Assembly: GCA_033239525.1 (NCBI GenBank)
Contig: BSYO01000005.1
Span: forward strand, 3,010,001-3,074,000
Origin: Nepenthes gracilis
Lineage: Eukaryota; Streptophyta; Magnoliopsida; Caryophyllales; Nepenthaceae
Length of the DNA stretch: 64,000 nt
Direction: 5' to 3'
The notes under the pieces are model-generated. The model saw only the letters and a program-made list of their open reading frames with translations, did not search any database and was not told where the DNA came from. Within the stretch, counting starts at the first letter, position 1. The number at the start of each line of letters is the position of its first letter. Of the stretch, positions 1 to 11,133 are shown piece after piece. The translations under genes were made by a program, and so were the position numbers.

Positions 1-349
1 TTATTTTTAATAATATGAATATTTTAATATTTTAAAAAATTTTAAAAAATGTTTTTTTATTTATTTAACAAATAAAAATGGTCAGTGTCTATAGTTGTGA
101 AACAGTTGCTGAGACCTACTCGGCTCGTGGGCCCCTTGGATTCTGTTTCGGTTGGCCTAACGAACCTGGATGTTGAGATGTAAGCGACTTTCTTGGGTAA
201 AGCACGAGAGAATTTCAATGTGTTTCTGATACTAACATTCACGACACTCTCAACCAATTATTTACCGTCTAGCCACTGATCTGATGTGATGATCGCGCAT
301 CAGCGAGCTTCATTCGTCATGTCCCTCACTTCTGGTGAGCCACATATCA

Positions 350-1227
350 CCTGATCCTATCTCCCGCTCACCATATATTCTCTCCGCTGCCGCCTAGCTA
401 TTTCTCACTCTTCGTCGTCTCTTTCTCTCTCCCGCCCTTTTTCACTCTCTCTCTCATACGCCGCGGTCAAGCTATTATTTGCCCTGGAAGTTTTCCCTCT
501 CTCTCTTCGATGGCCGATTAGCTCAAATTTGATGGAGGATGTTCTCTTACAAGGACGTTGCAATCTCATTAATCTGTATGGTAATCTCTGCCAAATCTTT
601 GAGTTTTCTCATTTGATATTCTGCTTCCGCTTGAAGTTCAGCTCCCGCGTTTGTTTTATTCTATAAATTACTCAACATTTTTATTAGTCGGATGCACGAT
701 TAATTTGCTGGAATGTAACAGCATATGCGCAGATTTGTTATTTGGAAATCTGATGATAATAGAATTTATTTAATATTTTGAAATTTTTTAAACTGAATTT
801 GAATCCGTCTTTTCATTGTGGATCTTGCGATACATCAGAATATGTGATTTGATCTATTAATTTTAAGTGTATTTTTTTTTTTTTGTTTTGGAAACTTCCT
901 GACCTTCGTGCACTTCTAATGCGGATTCGAGAGTCCTTGAGAAGTTCATTTGTTTTGGAATCTAATTACACTTCTTGACGTTGTTATTGTTTTTCACTCT
1001 GGACTTCATAGCGGTATAGTACTATGTAGCTGATGCGCGCACTAACTCTGTGTTGCTTAGTCGCTGCTTGGTTGCCAGAAAGTTTTGTCACCGACATGAA
1101 AAAGAAAAAGGACGTCTCGCCATTGGACTGCCATAGCAACACCAGCTCTTCAGCGCACTCGTCTCTTCTGGCATCCAAAAGCTTCATTCTCTCTTCCCTG
1201 CCTGAAACAAACTCCAACAGTGCCGAA
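350..1227 (+). promoter_or_regulatory. Upstream region and probable 5' leader of the CCCH zinc-finger gene
   Basis: A TATA-like stretch lies near 371-378. It is followed by a C/T-rich tract (about 380-520), typical of plant 5' leaders. Several ATGs with short frames lie between 520 and 1033. A possible 5' UTR intron (donor-like GTAATC near 580, pyrimidine-rich acceptor before about 1020) would remove most of them. The frame of the gene is open back to an ATG at 1033, so the start codon is not settled by sequence alone. Transcript data would decide both points. Confidence 0.35.
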
Positions 1228-2342
1228 ATGGAAAACACCTTCCCAAATTTCGATTCCCTCTACCAGTCACTAGCCTCGGAAGAGAACATGCCGCACTCAC
1301 CCTCCCCCGATTCTCCTCTCTCCTCTTCCACCCCGTACGCCGCCCCCGCTGACAATGCAATGGCTAACGAAAACCGTCTCTACCAAGCTCGTCTCATTAT
1401 AGAGTCTCACCTCTACCAAGAACTCCTGAACCGCTACGGCGTAGCACTAAATTGCCTCCATGACCTCACCAGAGAAGCCCAGACTCTTCGAAAAGAGAAC
1501 GATCTGCTTCGATTGGTCAATGATGAACTCACTCACCGTCTCAGAAGCCTCTTCCCTCAGCCTTTTCTCCAAAACCGCGTCTTATCCTCCTCTCCTCTGT
1601 CTCTAATTGACAATCTTCGCAGCATCAGTATCGGATCAACATCGATGAAGAATCATCACGAGATTCCACATGACATCGTTTGCTCCAATAGCAGCCCGAC
1701 GAGTGTTATTGAGAACGGTAAATTGGAGGGGAATGGCCTGGATCGAGTTTCCTTGCCGAAGAGCATCTCCGTCCGATCCAGTGGCTATCTTAAGAAGAAT
1801 CAACTTGGAGGAAACAACAATGCCGGTCCGAGTCGTACTTCGAATCTCTCTAGACTCTCGAGCCAACCCGTCGATGCAGCAGTGAGTGACTCGACCTTTT
1901 CACTGACTCTTTTTCATTGTTTTTCTTATGTGTGACGCACTGCGTTCGATAAATTCGAGCCTTCCAGTTTGGCTTGGTTCCATATCATGCAGTTACTTGT
2001 CTGTTTTTCGATTGGAAATGTCAGCAGTGACTGTGTATGTTTGCGTGACAGCAGAGAGTGTACGTGAAGCAGGAGGAGAATGCGTTGGAGATGGAGGTAT
2101 ACAACCAAGGGATGTACAAGACGGAGCTGTGCAACAAGTGGCAGGAGACCGGAGCGTGTCCGTATGGAGAGCAGTGTCAGTTCGCCCACGGCCTCTCAGA
2201 GTTGTGTCCCGTCCTCAGACACCCTCGCTACAAGACCGAAGTCTGCCGCATGGTACTCGCCGGTGTAAGCTGTCCTTATGGCCACCGCTGCCATTTCCGC
2301 CACACTATCTCCGAATGCGAGAGGCTGACGGGTCCACGTTGA
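1228..2342 (+). CDS. C3H14: Tandem CCCH zinc-finger protein (C3H14/C3H15-like)
   Basis: Predicted 314-residue RNA-binding regulator of the plant tandem CCCH (TTP-like) family, whose members bind AU-rich mRNA and act in cell-wall and anther development. Exon 1 is 1228-1881 and exon 2 is 2052-2342, joined in phase 0 by a 170-base GT-AG intron (donor GTGAGT, acceptor ACAG). Two fingers of the form C-X8-C-X5-C-X3-H are visible at about residues 245-264 and 283-302. Each is preceded by the family lead-in YKTE(L/V)C, and the linker carries [10 protein letters not shown]. An N-terminal stretch (about residues 50-105) is rich in Leu and charged residues and may form a coiled coil. The middle is Ser-rich. 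I chose the start MENTFPNF (1228) as family-like. In-frame ATGs at 1096 and 1033 would add 44 or 65 residues with no family character. The paralogue name is approximate. Confidence 0.9.
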
Positions 2343-3824
2343 CTACCTGCTGGTAGTCATAAGCACCACCTGAGAGAGACTCTTCGACAGCCATGGGCTT
2401 TCCGTGATTGAGGTTCTTAAAACAGTAGCAATTAATAAACACTGATATGAATAGAATAATTACAGACAATAATAAACAAATTCAGGAAACAGTGTTACCC
2501 CACGAGGAGACATCAGTATGATTTTATTCATCTTGATTAGTAAACGACTAGTGTTATGTTGAACAAAGTATGGCAAGATGGAGCAAACAGAAGTGCTCGA
2601 AAGAAACAACACTAGTAATGCATGTTAATTGGAGGAGGCAGAGGAGGATGATGGATGGCCATCATGGTAAATCAGCTAAATATGCTCGTTAAGCTTTGTT
2701 TTTGGGGAACTTGTGTTCATGTGTTTTGAAATTACGATAAATAAATGATTGAGGGATGAGAGCAATCAAAATACCAGGCAATTATAATGATATTTCGGGT
2801 ATATGCAATAAATATCACTTTCATTGTTGTGATTTTTTCTCTCCCTCTTTAACCTCTTGGAGTTGCCGCATAAAAGTCAATTAGAAAGATGCTTATAATA
2901 TCAAATATCTATATAGTGAGGCTAAGTGAATTGTGTAATAGTATTGCGTACTCTTGACAGGTGAGCAGTAGTACACTACTTCCAGATGTAGATGCCAGGC
3001 TTAGCAAAAGAAAAATGTCGGCTGAGAAAAAAAATTGTGCGTGTGAAAGAAGCCATCGCCAAGGATCGGTTGTACAGAAGACCTTGTATTTGCCGGTCAT
3101 GAGCAGGCGGTGGTTACATGCGGCGGGTGGGTGTATTGCCCTCTCAACGACCACTGCTGGTACAATCCATGATTACATTTTGTTTTTCTTGTTTAAGCCG
3201 TAATGTTTCTCATGCCCCATACGGTGGGTGGACCAAAATGGAATATGATTATATTTTTCTAAAAAAAAAAAAGAATTAAAAAAAAAATTAGCCTTCTTCA
3301 CCTGAGTTCCGAAAGGCAGCACCTCACCTTCTATAAAGCCTCAAATATTGTGTAATTTTTAAGTTTTCTTTTTAATTTCATGAACTTTTATTTTTTTATT
3401 ATTATCTGTGGCCCATTAGATTTATATTCAAATGTTTACGTGATAAGAGGCAGCCATTATAGATCGTCAATGAAGAGCAGCCCCTTGTTCTCTCTTCACC
3501 CTGTTCTTCTTGTATCACAAGCTGAAACACGGTGTTTAGACAGACGAATTAACAACTAGTGACCTGGTGTTGTATCAAAAGTAAATAGATGAGATTTAGC
3601 CAATTTTTTTTTTTTTTTTTAAAAAAACAAGTAAATAGCTGCGAAATGAAATTTTGATCCCATGAACATAAGTATCATTCAATTGTTATATATTAAACTC
3701 AAATTAATTAGGCATTTTAAAGTTAATTAGGTGTAATAAGATATAATGAATGTGTATGATTGTCTCATCTATGAAAAATTATATATATATGATTAATGTG
3801 GTAAATTTTAAAATGTGCTAACTT
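2343..3824. other. Intergenic, no supported gene
   Basis: This is the 3' flank of the zinc-finger gene, with several AATAAA-like polyadenylation signals between about 2430 and 2480. Low-complexity A/T follows. Short open frames on both strands near 2909-3203 have no family character and no exon structure I can defend. Confidence 0.5.
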
Positions 3825-4099
3825 TGATGGGTCTAGCTACAATTGGTTCAATGAGCCAGGTCTCATAGTAAACTCACAATCTAACATAATTCTTTTAAAA
3901 TAAAAGTCTCATATTATTTTTGGAGGAACAAAGCATCTATAAATCCCAATATAAAAGTAAACACCCTCAAATTTTGAAAAACAAGCTTGAAAAAGTTCAA
4001 AAAGCTCTAAAATACTCCACATAGTATGGAAAAGGGCGTAGTCGTTACTAGTCAATATTCAACGAGAGCACATTGGCGGCCAATAAACCCTCCGCCCTC

Positions 4100-4570
4100 C
4101 TCTCATCCAGGAGGCCCCTCGTCCCTCCGCCCGTCTGGGGCCCATTGGCCACTTCCATTCCTTGAGGCTTTTAGTCCTCCTCTCATTTGGAGGCCATCAG
4201 CCCTCCGTCGCCAGGAAGCTTTCAGCCCACCTCTTATCCGACCAGTCCCGGAGACCACCAGCCCTCCTCCAATCCAGAGGCCAGCAGCCCTCCATCAGCT
4301 AGGAGGCCTTCAGCCCTCCTTTCATACAGAGGCTGTTAGCTCTCCTCCCGTTCGGAGGCCGTCAGCTCTCCTCCCGTTCGGAGGCCGTCAGCTCTCTGCC
4401 AGCTAGGAGGCCTTCAGACCTCCTCCAATCTCGGAGGCTCTTAGCCCTCCGTCACCAAAGAGCTTCTACCCCTCCTCCCATCCGGAGGCCCTCAACCCTT
4501 CGCCGCCAGAGGGCTCTCAACTCTCCTTCCTTTTGGAGGTCTTCAGCCCTCCGTCCTGGAGCCGCGATCC
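4100..4570 (+). repeat. GGAGGCC(C/T)TCAGCCCTCC minisatellite in the LTR
   Basis: Degenerate tandem copies of about 20-45 bases built on the core GGAGGCCxTCAGCCCTCC. The same array is found inverted at about 6520-6960 and direct at 43890-44380 and 30540-30850, always inside family-1 LTRs. Confidence 0.8.
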
Positions 4571-4669
4571 CTTCATTCTAGAGTAAGGAGCTCGCTGTCC
4601 AAGAGTCAACCCTCCTCTCAGACAATTAGAACGTTGACTCACTAGTGCAATTTAGTCCTTCTCCTCAAA

Positions 4670-5065
4670 ACCGCCCTCTACGGACGCACCTCTAAGTCGC
4701 CCCTCTGTCGGGCAAACCTCTAAGTCGCCCTCCGCAGGAGCACCTCTAAACCGCCCGTCTGTCGGGGGCACCTCTAATCCGCCCTCCGCGGGGGCACCTC
4801 TAATCTGCCCTTCGCGGGCAAACCTCTAAACCGCCCTCTGCTGGGTGTATCTCTAAGTCGCTATTTGCAGGCGCACCTCTAGGCCGCCCTTCTACCGGGC
4901 GCATTTCTAAGCCGCCATCCACAGGTGCACCTCTAAGCTACCATCTACCGGGTGCACCTTCCTTCGCGGGCACACCTTTAAGCCGCCCCTCTGTCGAGCG
5001 CACCTCTAGGCCGCCCGTCCGCGGGCGCACCTCTAAGCCACCCCTCTATCGGGCGCATTCATGGA
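4670..5065 (+). repeat. CACCTCTAAGCCGCCC minisatellite in the LTR
   Basis: About fourteen degenerate units of 28-30 bases, each with the core CACCTCTAAGCCGCCC followed by a TCGGGCG-like tail. Sister arrays lie inverted at about 6290-6430 and direct at about 45215-45440. Confidence 0.85.
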
Positions 5066-5365
5066 GCTCAAGCCTCCCAATACATCCCTCTCACACTCCC
5101 TTCATCATTGTATTTTCGCACTCCTGCCACATTTACCTTTAAACGTGCATTCTTCCGTTATTGTAGAAGATTTCTAATTTGAATATCAGAATGTTAACGG
5201 GGGATAGCCCTCCGTTGTCCTCTGATCTCTTGTTTGTAGTTTGTATTGTGCATGTTTCAAATTATCAACGATAGAGATCGGACCCGATCCAAATCGACTC
5301 GCAGCGAAAGATTGAAAGGCTCCCTAATCCATACAACAATTCGGGACTTGAGATGCAACAAACTT

Positions 5366-6009
5366 AATACATCTTGAATATTATATAATGTAATTTTATA
5401 CCATAAAATTATAATAGTTGAATATATCTAAATAAAAAAACACTCTAATTTTCTTCTCTATTTTTACCATTCCAATCTTCACTTGTTTTTTCGTGGTATA
5501 CGAATTTATCCTCCATTGATTCGTCGTTGATTAATACTAATGATGATTTATGATAGTCATTTTACAAACTTATTAGTGGGTTTTTCTAAGTCGAGCTGAG
5601 TTATATTAATTCTATTCACAAATTGAATCCAAGTACGGGGAAAAAAAATACGGCCCTTCGTGATTAGGCTCCATTTGGGTTCACAGAATTTTTCCCTTAG
5701 TTAATTTTTTTAATTTATTAAATAAGGTAATCTGTGATAAAATGAGACCTAGTGCACTCTTAGTGAATAACGCACTCCTAGAATAATTATAGTGGATGGA
5801 AGACTTAGCATGAGATATATATTTTTTTAATGACAATAAAGCAGCATTTCTTGCTACTGTGACTTCGCCAACAAGGATCGATCCAATATAAAATCTCAAT
5901 GCACTTTAAATATATTATTGTAATATATATTCTTAAATTTTTTTCATTACTAATTTTACTCAATAAGAAAGAAAAAAATTATCAATTTACCATAATATGA
6001 TATCACATG
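5366..6009. other. AT-rich spacer between two inverted LTRs
   Basis: About 640 bases separate the solo LTR from the next LTR of the same family in opposite orientation. I see no coding sequence; the minus-strand frame at 5681-5899 has no family features. Confidence 0.5.
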
Positions 6010-7225
6010 TGTTGCATCTCGGGTCCCGGGTTATTGTACGGATTAGGGGGTCTTCCAATCTTCCGGTGCGAGTCGATCTGGATCGTATTCGGTCTCTGTC
6101 ACTGATAACCTGAAATCTGCACAACACAAACCACAAACAAAAGGTTAAAGGACGACGGGGGGCTATTCCCTGTTGACACTCCGACGTTCAAGTTAGAAAT
6201 TTTCCTCAGAGAATAGAAAGATATTAGGAGGATGCGACGAATGTATAATGCATATAGCGGAGGAGTATTTGGATGCGCACGATAGAGGGACGGCTTAGAG
6301 GTGCATCTTGGATGACGACTTAGAGGTGCGTCCGACAAAGGGATGACTTTGAGGTGTGCTTGACAGATGGGCGACTTTGAGGTGCGCCTGCAGAAAGTGG
6401 TTTAGAGGTGCGCCCGGTGGAGGGGGCGGCTTAGAGAAGAAGGACTAAGCTGCCTCGGTGGGTCAACATCCTGATTACTTGAGCGGAGGGTTGACTTTTA
6501 GGCAGTAAGCTTTTGACTCCTAGGCGGAAGGCTCGTGACTCCAGGACGGAGTGCTCCTAGGACGGAAGGCTCCTGGCTCTGAGATGAAGGGCTCCTAGGA
6601 CGGAGGGCTTCTGGCTCCAGGACGGAGGGCTTCTGGCTCCAGGACGAAGGGCTCGTGGCTCCAAGACGGAGGGCTCTTGGGATGGAGAGCTCTTAGGTCG
6701 GAGGGCTCCTGGCTCCGAGACGGAATGCTGAGGGCCTTCGGAAGGAATGAGGGCTGAGAGCCCCCTGACGGCAGAAGGCTGATGACCTCCGGATTGGAGG
6801 AGGGCTAAGAGCCTCTTGGTGGCGGATGGCCACTGGCCTCCGAACGAGCGGAAGGCTGAGAGCCTCCTGGCGGCAAAAGGCTGCTGGCTTCTGAACGGGT
6901 GGAGGACTGAGAGCCTCCCGGCGGTGGAAGACTGCCGGCCTCACAGCAAGAAGAGGGCTTGTGGCCTCCGGGCTGCCATTCCACTTTTGTTGGAGATTTG
7001 CTAGCAACAGGTATGCCCTTCTCTGAGCCTCATGGAGCTTTTTGAGCTTCTTCGACCTTGTAGAGATTGTTCTTCAAGGTTTGAGAGTGCTTACTTTTAT
7101 AATGGGATTTACAGATGTATTGTTCCTCTAGAAGCAATGTGGGATTTTACTTTAAAAGAATTATGTTAGATTGTGGGCATACTAGGGGGTCTGGCCCATT
7201 GGGCCTATGATTACTGGGCCCATCA
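6010..7225 (-). mobile_element. Ty3/gypsy family-1 LTR, reverse orientation (3' LTR)
   Basis: Reverse-complement relative of the LTR at 3825-5360: TGATGGGCC at its right edge, GATGCAACA at its left edge. Read on the minus strand, it is preceded by a purine-rich GGGGGGCTAA tract at about 7226-7236. The same tract precedes the LTR at 50869, so this is a polypurine tract and the LTR is a 3' LTR. The internal region therefore lies to the right (7226 onward). The 5' LTR of this element is not found in the window. Confidence 0.8.
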
Positions 7226-7284
7226 TTAGCCCCCCATACCCTCCAACATGTTCATGTTGGGACAAAACTGGTGATGTTGTCCCA

Positions 7285-8000
7285 TCAAATCTAACCTAGA
7301 TTCATTGACCAAAAAGTTTGACTCTGGAGAGTGGATGGAACCAAATTGATGGTTGACCAGCTTGGTTGACCGCATCACTTGATTCGAAGAGCAAAACAGA
7401 GCCAAAAATATGGTTGTCTGGTTTTGTTGACCAATGCGCTCAAATTTGAAGAGCATTACAGAGTCAAAACAGTTGGTTGATTTGATCTGGTAACCAAAGT
7501 GCTCAAATCAGAAGGGCAGTTCGGAGCTAAAAATTTTTGTTGACCGGTTCCGCTAACCAGAGCGCTTGAATTCGGAGAGAAGTGCGGAGACAAAAATCTT
7601 TATTGACCAGATTTGTTGACTGGCGAAGTACTCGAATTTGGAGAGCTGTTCGGAGCAGAAAATTTTTGTTGACCGGATCCGTTGACCGACGAAGTACTCG
7701 AATTCGGAGAGTAGTTTGGAACCAAAAATCTTTGTTGATCGGATCCGTTGACCGGCGAAGTACTTTAATCCGGAGAGTAACTTGGACCTGGAAGTGTTGG
7801 TTAACCGGATCCATTGATCGGTGAAGTGCTTGAATCTGAAGAGCAGTTCAGAGCCGAAAATCTTTGTTGACCGGATCCGTTGACTGGTGAACTGCTCGAA
7901 TTCCGATAGCAGCTTGGAGCCCAAAATAATGGTTGACCGGATCTGTTGACCTGCGTAGTGCTGGAGAGCAGCATCGTGCCAAAAATCTTTGTTGTCCGAT
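7285..8000. repeat. 62-66-bp minisatellite of a gypsy internal region
   Basis: Anchors of the motif GACCGGATCC or variants fall at 7542, 7605, 7671, 7737, 7803, 7869 and 7935. The last five intervals are exactly 66 bases and the earlier ones 62-63. Further degenerate units start near 7355, 7417 and 7479. Because 66 is divisible by three, several frames stay open on both strands and give spurious repetitive proteins. Each unit carries two TTGAC cores. It lies just upstream of the 3' LTR's polypurine tract. Confidence 0.9.
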
Positions 8001-8279
8001 ATCGACGGCGAGCCGTCCGAGTCTCAAGCAAGATCTAAGAGCACGCAGAGGGAAGATCTCAAACTCGAAATCAAATCTTCTTGCTGTAAGGACGTGCTTC
8101 GAGAGGTCAGGAGGCGACTTACCTTAAGATAGCTGATCGTTCAAGCGTGGCAATATGAGGCGCCTTGCATTCCCTAGAAGTGTTCTTTTTATACTGTGCT
8201 GTGTTTTTCTTTGTTGCTTTATATGCTTGTACGTATACTTGTTTTGTATGTTTGCAGGACTACAACCTAGACTACCCTT

Positions 8280-8510
8280 AAGTCGGACAGGTTTTCACCA
8301 GCTCATTACTAAACCCCGATCATTCGGGTGGCCCATAAGTAGTCGTATTCAAATCCTGGTCATCTAGGCAGCAAATAAGTGGTCGTATTTAAACATCGAT
8401 CATTCAGGTGGCTCATAAGCGGTCGTATTTAAACCCTGGTCATTCAGGCAACCTACTGACGGTCTAACTAAACCTTAGTCATTTAAATGGCCTATTCACG
8501 GTCAAAATCT
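8280..8510 (+). repeat. About 41-bp tandem repeat of a gypsy internal region
   Basis: Four to five degenerate copies of AACCCTGGTCATTCAGGCGG followed by CCATAAGCGGTCGTATT. A sister array in the same orientation lies at 47140-47400, inside the element that starts at 43634. The two loci are therefore pieces of the same retrotransposon family. Confidence 0.8.
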
Positions 8511-8913
8511 TAGGGGATTTAAACAGCATGCTTGATGACGTCCTACACAAGAAAATAGCGTGATCAGTCTACAACAGTTAACAGGAGCAAAACACTGCTC
8601 CCAAAAGCTGGCCGCCCAAGCCTACATTCAAACAGTACCACCAGGCCTCTACTCACACACAAGTATTGAGCGAGCTCAACACGACAATCGCGATATCTTC
8701 ACAAGGGCTCACATCCTTAGGAGAGCACCAATAGTGCCTTAAGTAAGGCAGACGGCCAGCACACGTACACAAAGTTGGCCGGATAACATAGCATACACTT
8801 CGAAACAAGACCACAAAGGCGAAACATGTAACAGTCATCAAATAATTTGTTTTATTACTTAAACTATATTTACACTGGTATCCAAAAGAAAAAGAGGAGT
8901 ACAAAAAAAAAAA

Positions 8914-9405
8914 CTAGGGAGGAGGGAAACTCCCGGGAGAAGGTGCTGACGACCTTTGACCACTCCGGGGCTCCACCACAAAACTCTCACGGCGCTGGGC
9001 AGAATGATTCTCTGGGCTGAGAATCTCGATTGAAAAATTGAGATTGGTTAGCCGTGCAATGTGCCGACTAATATTAATCCCCTCCCATAATCTTGCCACC
9101 AGTATGTTTGGGACCTCGTGAGGACGAACATGAGTGGTCAACTCATTCTCCAGTGTAGTCATCCGTCCCGCAAGTTGATCAATGCGTCGTGTAGCCTAAT
9201 CAACCTCTTCTTTCAGGCGGACGTTTTCCTTCCTTAATTCGTCATTCTCCTCCACCAGATCAGTCACCATGACTTCTCTTAAACTGGCATTCTCCTCTTT
9301 CAATCGGGTATTCTCCACCTCCAGGTTGCCCAGCACAAACCCCAGGGCAACCGCGTTGCTCCAACTCCCACAAGTTCTCCAAATTATGGCCTGAACGGTA
9401 AACAA
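8914..9405 (-). pseudogene. Antisense ORF remnant of a Tat-type gypsy element (C-terminal coiled coil)
   Basis: Minus-strand frame interrupted by one TAG near 9196-9198. Before the stop it has a heptad-like run of Leu, Glu, Asn and Lys (LEVENTRLKEEN, then ENDELRKENVRLKEEVD). After the stop the same frame continues to 8914. Coiled-coil tails of this kind follow the gypsy-type transposon domain in the antisense ORF of Tat-lineage elements, which lies between pol and the 3' LTR. Here it sits just upstream of, and antisense to, the plus-oriented LTR at 9686. Function of this ORF family is not known. The identification rests on position and composition, and on the better-preserved domain at 49937-50245. 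Confidence 0.6.
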
Positions 9406-9600
9406 AGCCGGTCAATATTTTCTTCAACAGTTCTTCAAATTTTAACCCAGACGGTCAACGAAACCGGTCAACGTCTCCTTCAACAGTTCTCCGGGTTTTA
9501 GCCCAGACGGTCAACCAATCCTGTCAACTCCTTTTACAAGAGTTCACCAGACTTTGTCTTAGACGATCAATGGTTCCGGTCAACGCTTCCTTCTCCAGGG
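9395..9600. repeat. About 60-bp GGTCAAC tandem repeat upstream of an LTR
   Basis: Three to four units containing CGGTCAACxxxxCCGGTCAACG, followed by TTCAACAGTTCTxCxGxxTTT. A nearly identical array lies at 50570-50790, again just before the same type of LTR. It is related to the 62-66-bp array at 7285-8000, read on the other strand. Confidence 0.8.
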
Positions 9601-9685
9601 CAGCAAATCTCTGAGGAACGTAGGTCACGTGACCATCAAGAATATATTGGAGGTTAGAATTCAAACCACCAGTATGGTGTGCTAC

Positions 9686-10704
9686 TGATGAGTACGTCTA
9701 TAGTGGGCTGGCCCAAGAAGGAAGAACGGTCCAAATCTATAAAGGCTTATGTATCTGCGCCTAGACGGTCAACTCGTGCCATTGACCGGTCGAAAGGCCA
9801 AAAGGGACTGGTATAAGGATAGGCAACTGACTCGCAAATACAGTCAACATTTTGTTGACTGGAAGTGCCATAGTAGGTCAACTCTAGAACAGGTCTTACG
9901 TGGGCCAAGTCCAATTTGGCTCACACTCCCATTCACGACCAGCAACGATTCTCTCCCCTGATTTCTCGCTCTCCCAAAAGGCAATTATCATTACAACGGT
10001 TATAAGCAAATTCGGCTCGCCTCATACAAGGAAAGCACCAGACTCTCTCCTTTGTCTACAAGAAACCATAGCAGTTATAAAATACAGAAGGAAAGTAATC
10101 CTCCCAAAGAGTCATTACCGCCATTAAAGCCCCACGCCAAGAAAGGAAGCCTGGCCAATAGAGCATGAGAATCTAGCATTCCTGTCAAAGGAAAGATGCC
10201 CAGCATCTTAGCTATAAAAACCCATAAAATCCTCACTCCAGGACACGCTCTCATCTTATCTAACAGACGCTCTCCTTCCTGCTAGAAATCGCTCTAAACA
10301 AGCTCATACTCTCCCTGAGAAGAATTCTTGACAAACTCTCACGCTTACGGGACGTTAACATTCTCACTCCCTCTCTCTCCTCTGTCAGTACGTTTCTTAG
10401 GAACACGGTACCAGAAGTTGGCGCTCCCTTTGAGCCACGACAAGCCTCTCACGACAAGAGTAAGACCCTAACCACAAACACTATCAATATCTCTCCTTAT
10501 TTTGTCTTTCCCTTAACATTCTCGATTTTTTAAAAGTTATTTACTGACTTGAGCGCCGAAATATTTTCGGTAGGATCACATCCCGCCGATACCTGACTTT
10601 TTATTTGTTATAGTGGTGTGTAGGATCCAGACTCGATGAACAATACCAGACTAAACAATTAACTTGATCCGAACCTATTCGAAACTTATATTCAGGATGC
10701 ATCA
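9686..10704 (+). mobile_element. Ty3/gypsy family-2 LTR (3' LTR)
   Basis: Begins TGATGAGTACG and ends GGATGCATCA. A TATA-like CTATAAAAA lies at about 10202. Homologous LTRs lie at 14475-15538 and 50869-51789. It is preceded by antisense-ORF and tandem-repeat sequence, as at 49937-50868, so it is the 3' LTR of an otherwise rearranged element. Confidence 0.8.
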
Positions 10705-11133
10705 ACATAAATTAATACATAAATGCATATATATGTATCTAATATTGACATTTATTTTAAACTTTTCACACGTGAAGAATTGTTTGACTTCGCATTGATA
10801 TAGTCATATACGGGTTAAAATATGCTCAATTTTACATATTTTTATAAATAATAAAACTGCTTTTTTTTTTTTTTTTAATAAAGGTTACTAATAAAATTTG
10901 AGAAGAACATGAAAGTAGCCAATAATATACACTTCTCTATTTATGGCGAATTCATTAAATACACAGAAATTTGTCCTCGACGTTTGACTTCTGCTCACAA
11001 CTAATGACAACATACAAAAAAAATACAGCTAAGAAATTATCTAAATAATTAATGCAGGGCCTTAATTGCTAATTTCCCGTCATCTTTTATTTCAATGGTT
11101 TGCTCATGCCAAGCAGAAGTAGGGGGCTTAGTC

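Larger units (their letters stand above)
3825..5360 (+). mobile_element. Solo LTR, Ty3/gypsy family 1
   Basis: The 1536-base unit starts TGATGGGTC and ends GATGCAACA. It is bordered by the perfect 5-bp duplication AACTT (3820-3824 and 5361-5365). No primer binding site follows it, so it is a solo LTR left by recombination between two LTRs. It is far more G+C-rich than its surroundings because it contains two internal minisatellites. Related copies lie at 6010-7225 (-), 29922-31140 (+) and 43634-45695 (+), the last with a primer binding site. Any open frame inside it (for example 4026-4406) is repeat-generated. Confidence 0.85.

Noticed and set aside
57..257. 66-codon minus frame at the window start
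   Set aside because: No family features; lies in sequence upstream of the zinc-finger gene with no promoter or partner exon.
2909..3203. Opposed short frames after the zinc-finger gene
   Set aside because: No domain, no splice partners, overlapping on both strands.
4026..4406. 126-codon Pro/Ser-rich frame
   Set aside because: Lies inside the LTR minisatellite; the frame exists because the repeat lacks stops, and its copies elsewhere are not open.
6693..7007. 104-codon minus-strand frame
   Set aside because: Same minisatellite in the reverse-oriented LTR.
7527..7924. Overlapping repetitive frames on both strands
   Set aside because: Produced by a 66-base repeat unit divisible by three; no start, promoter or family evidence.
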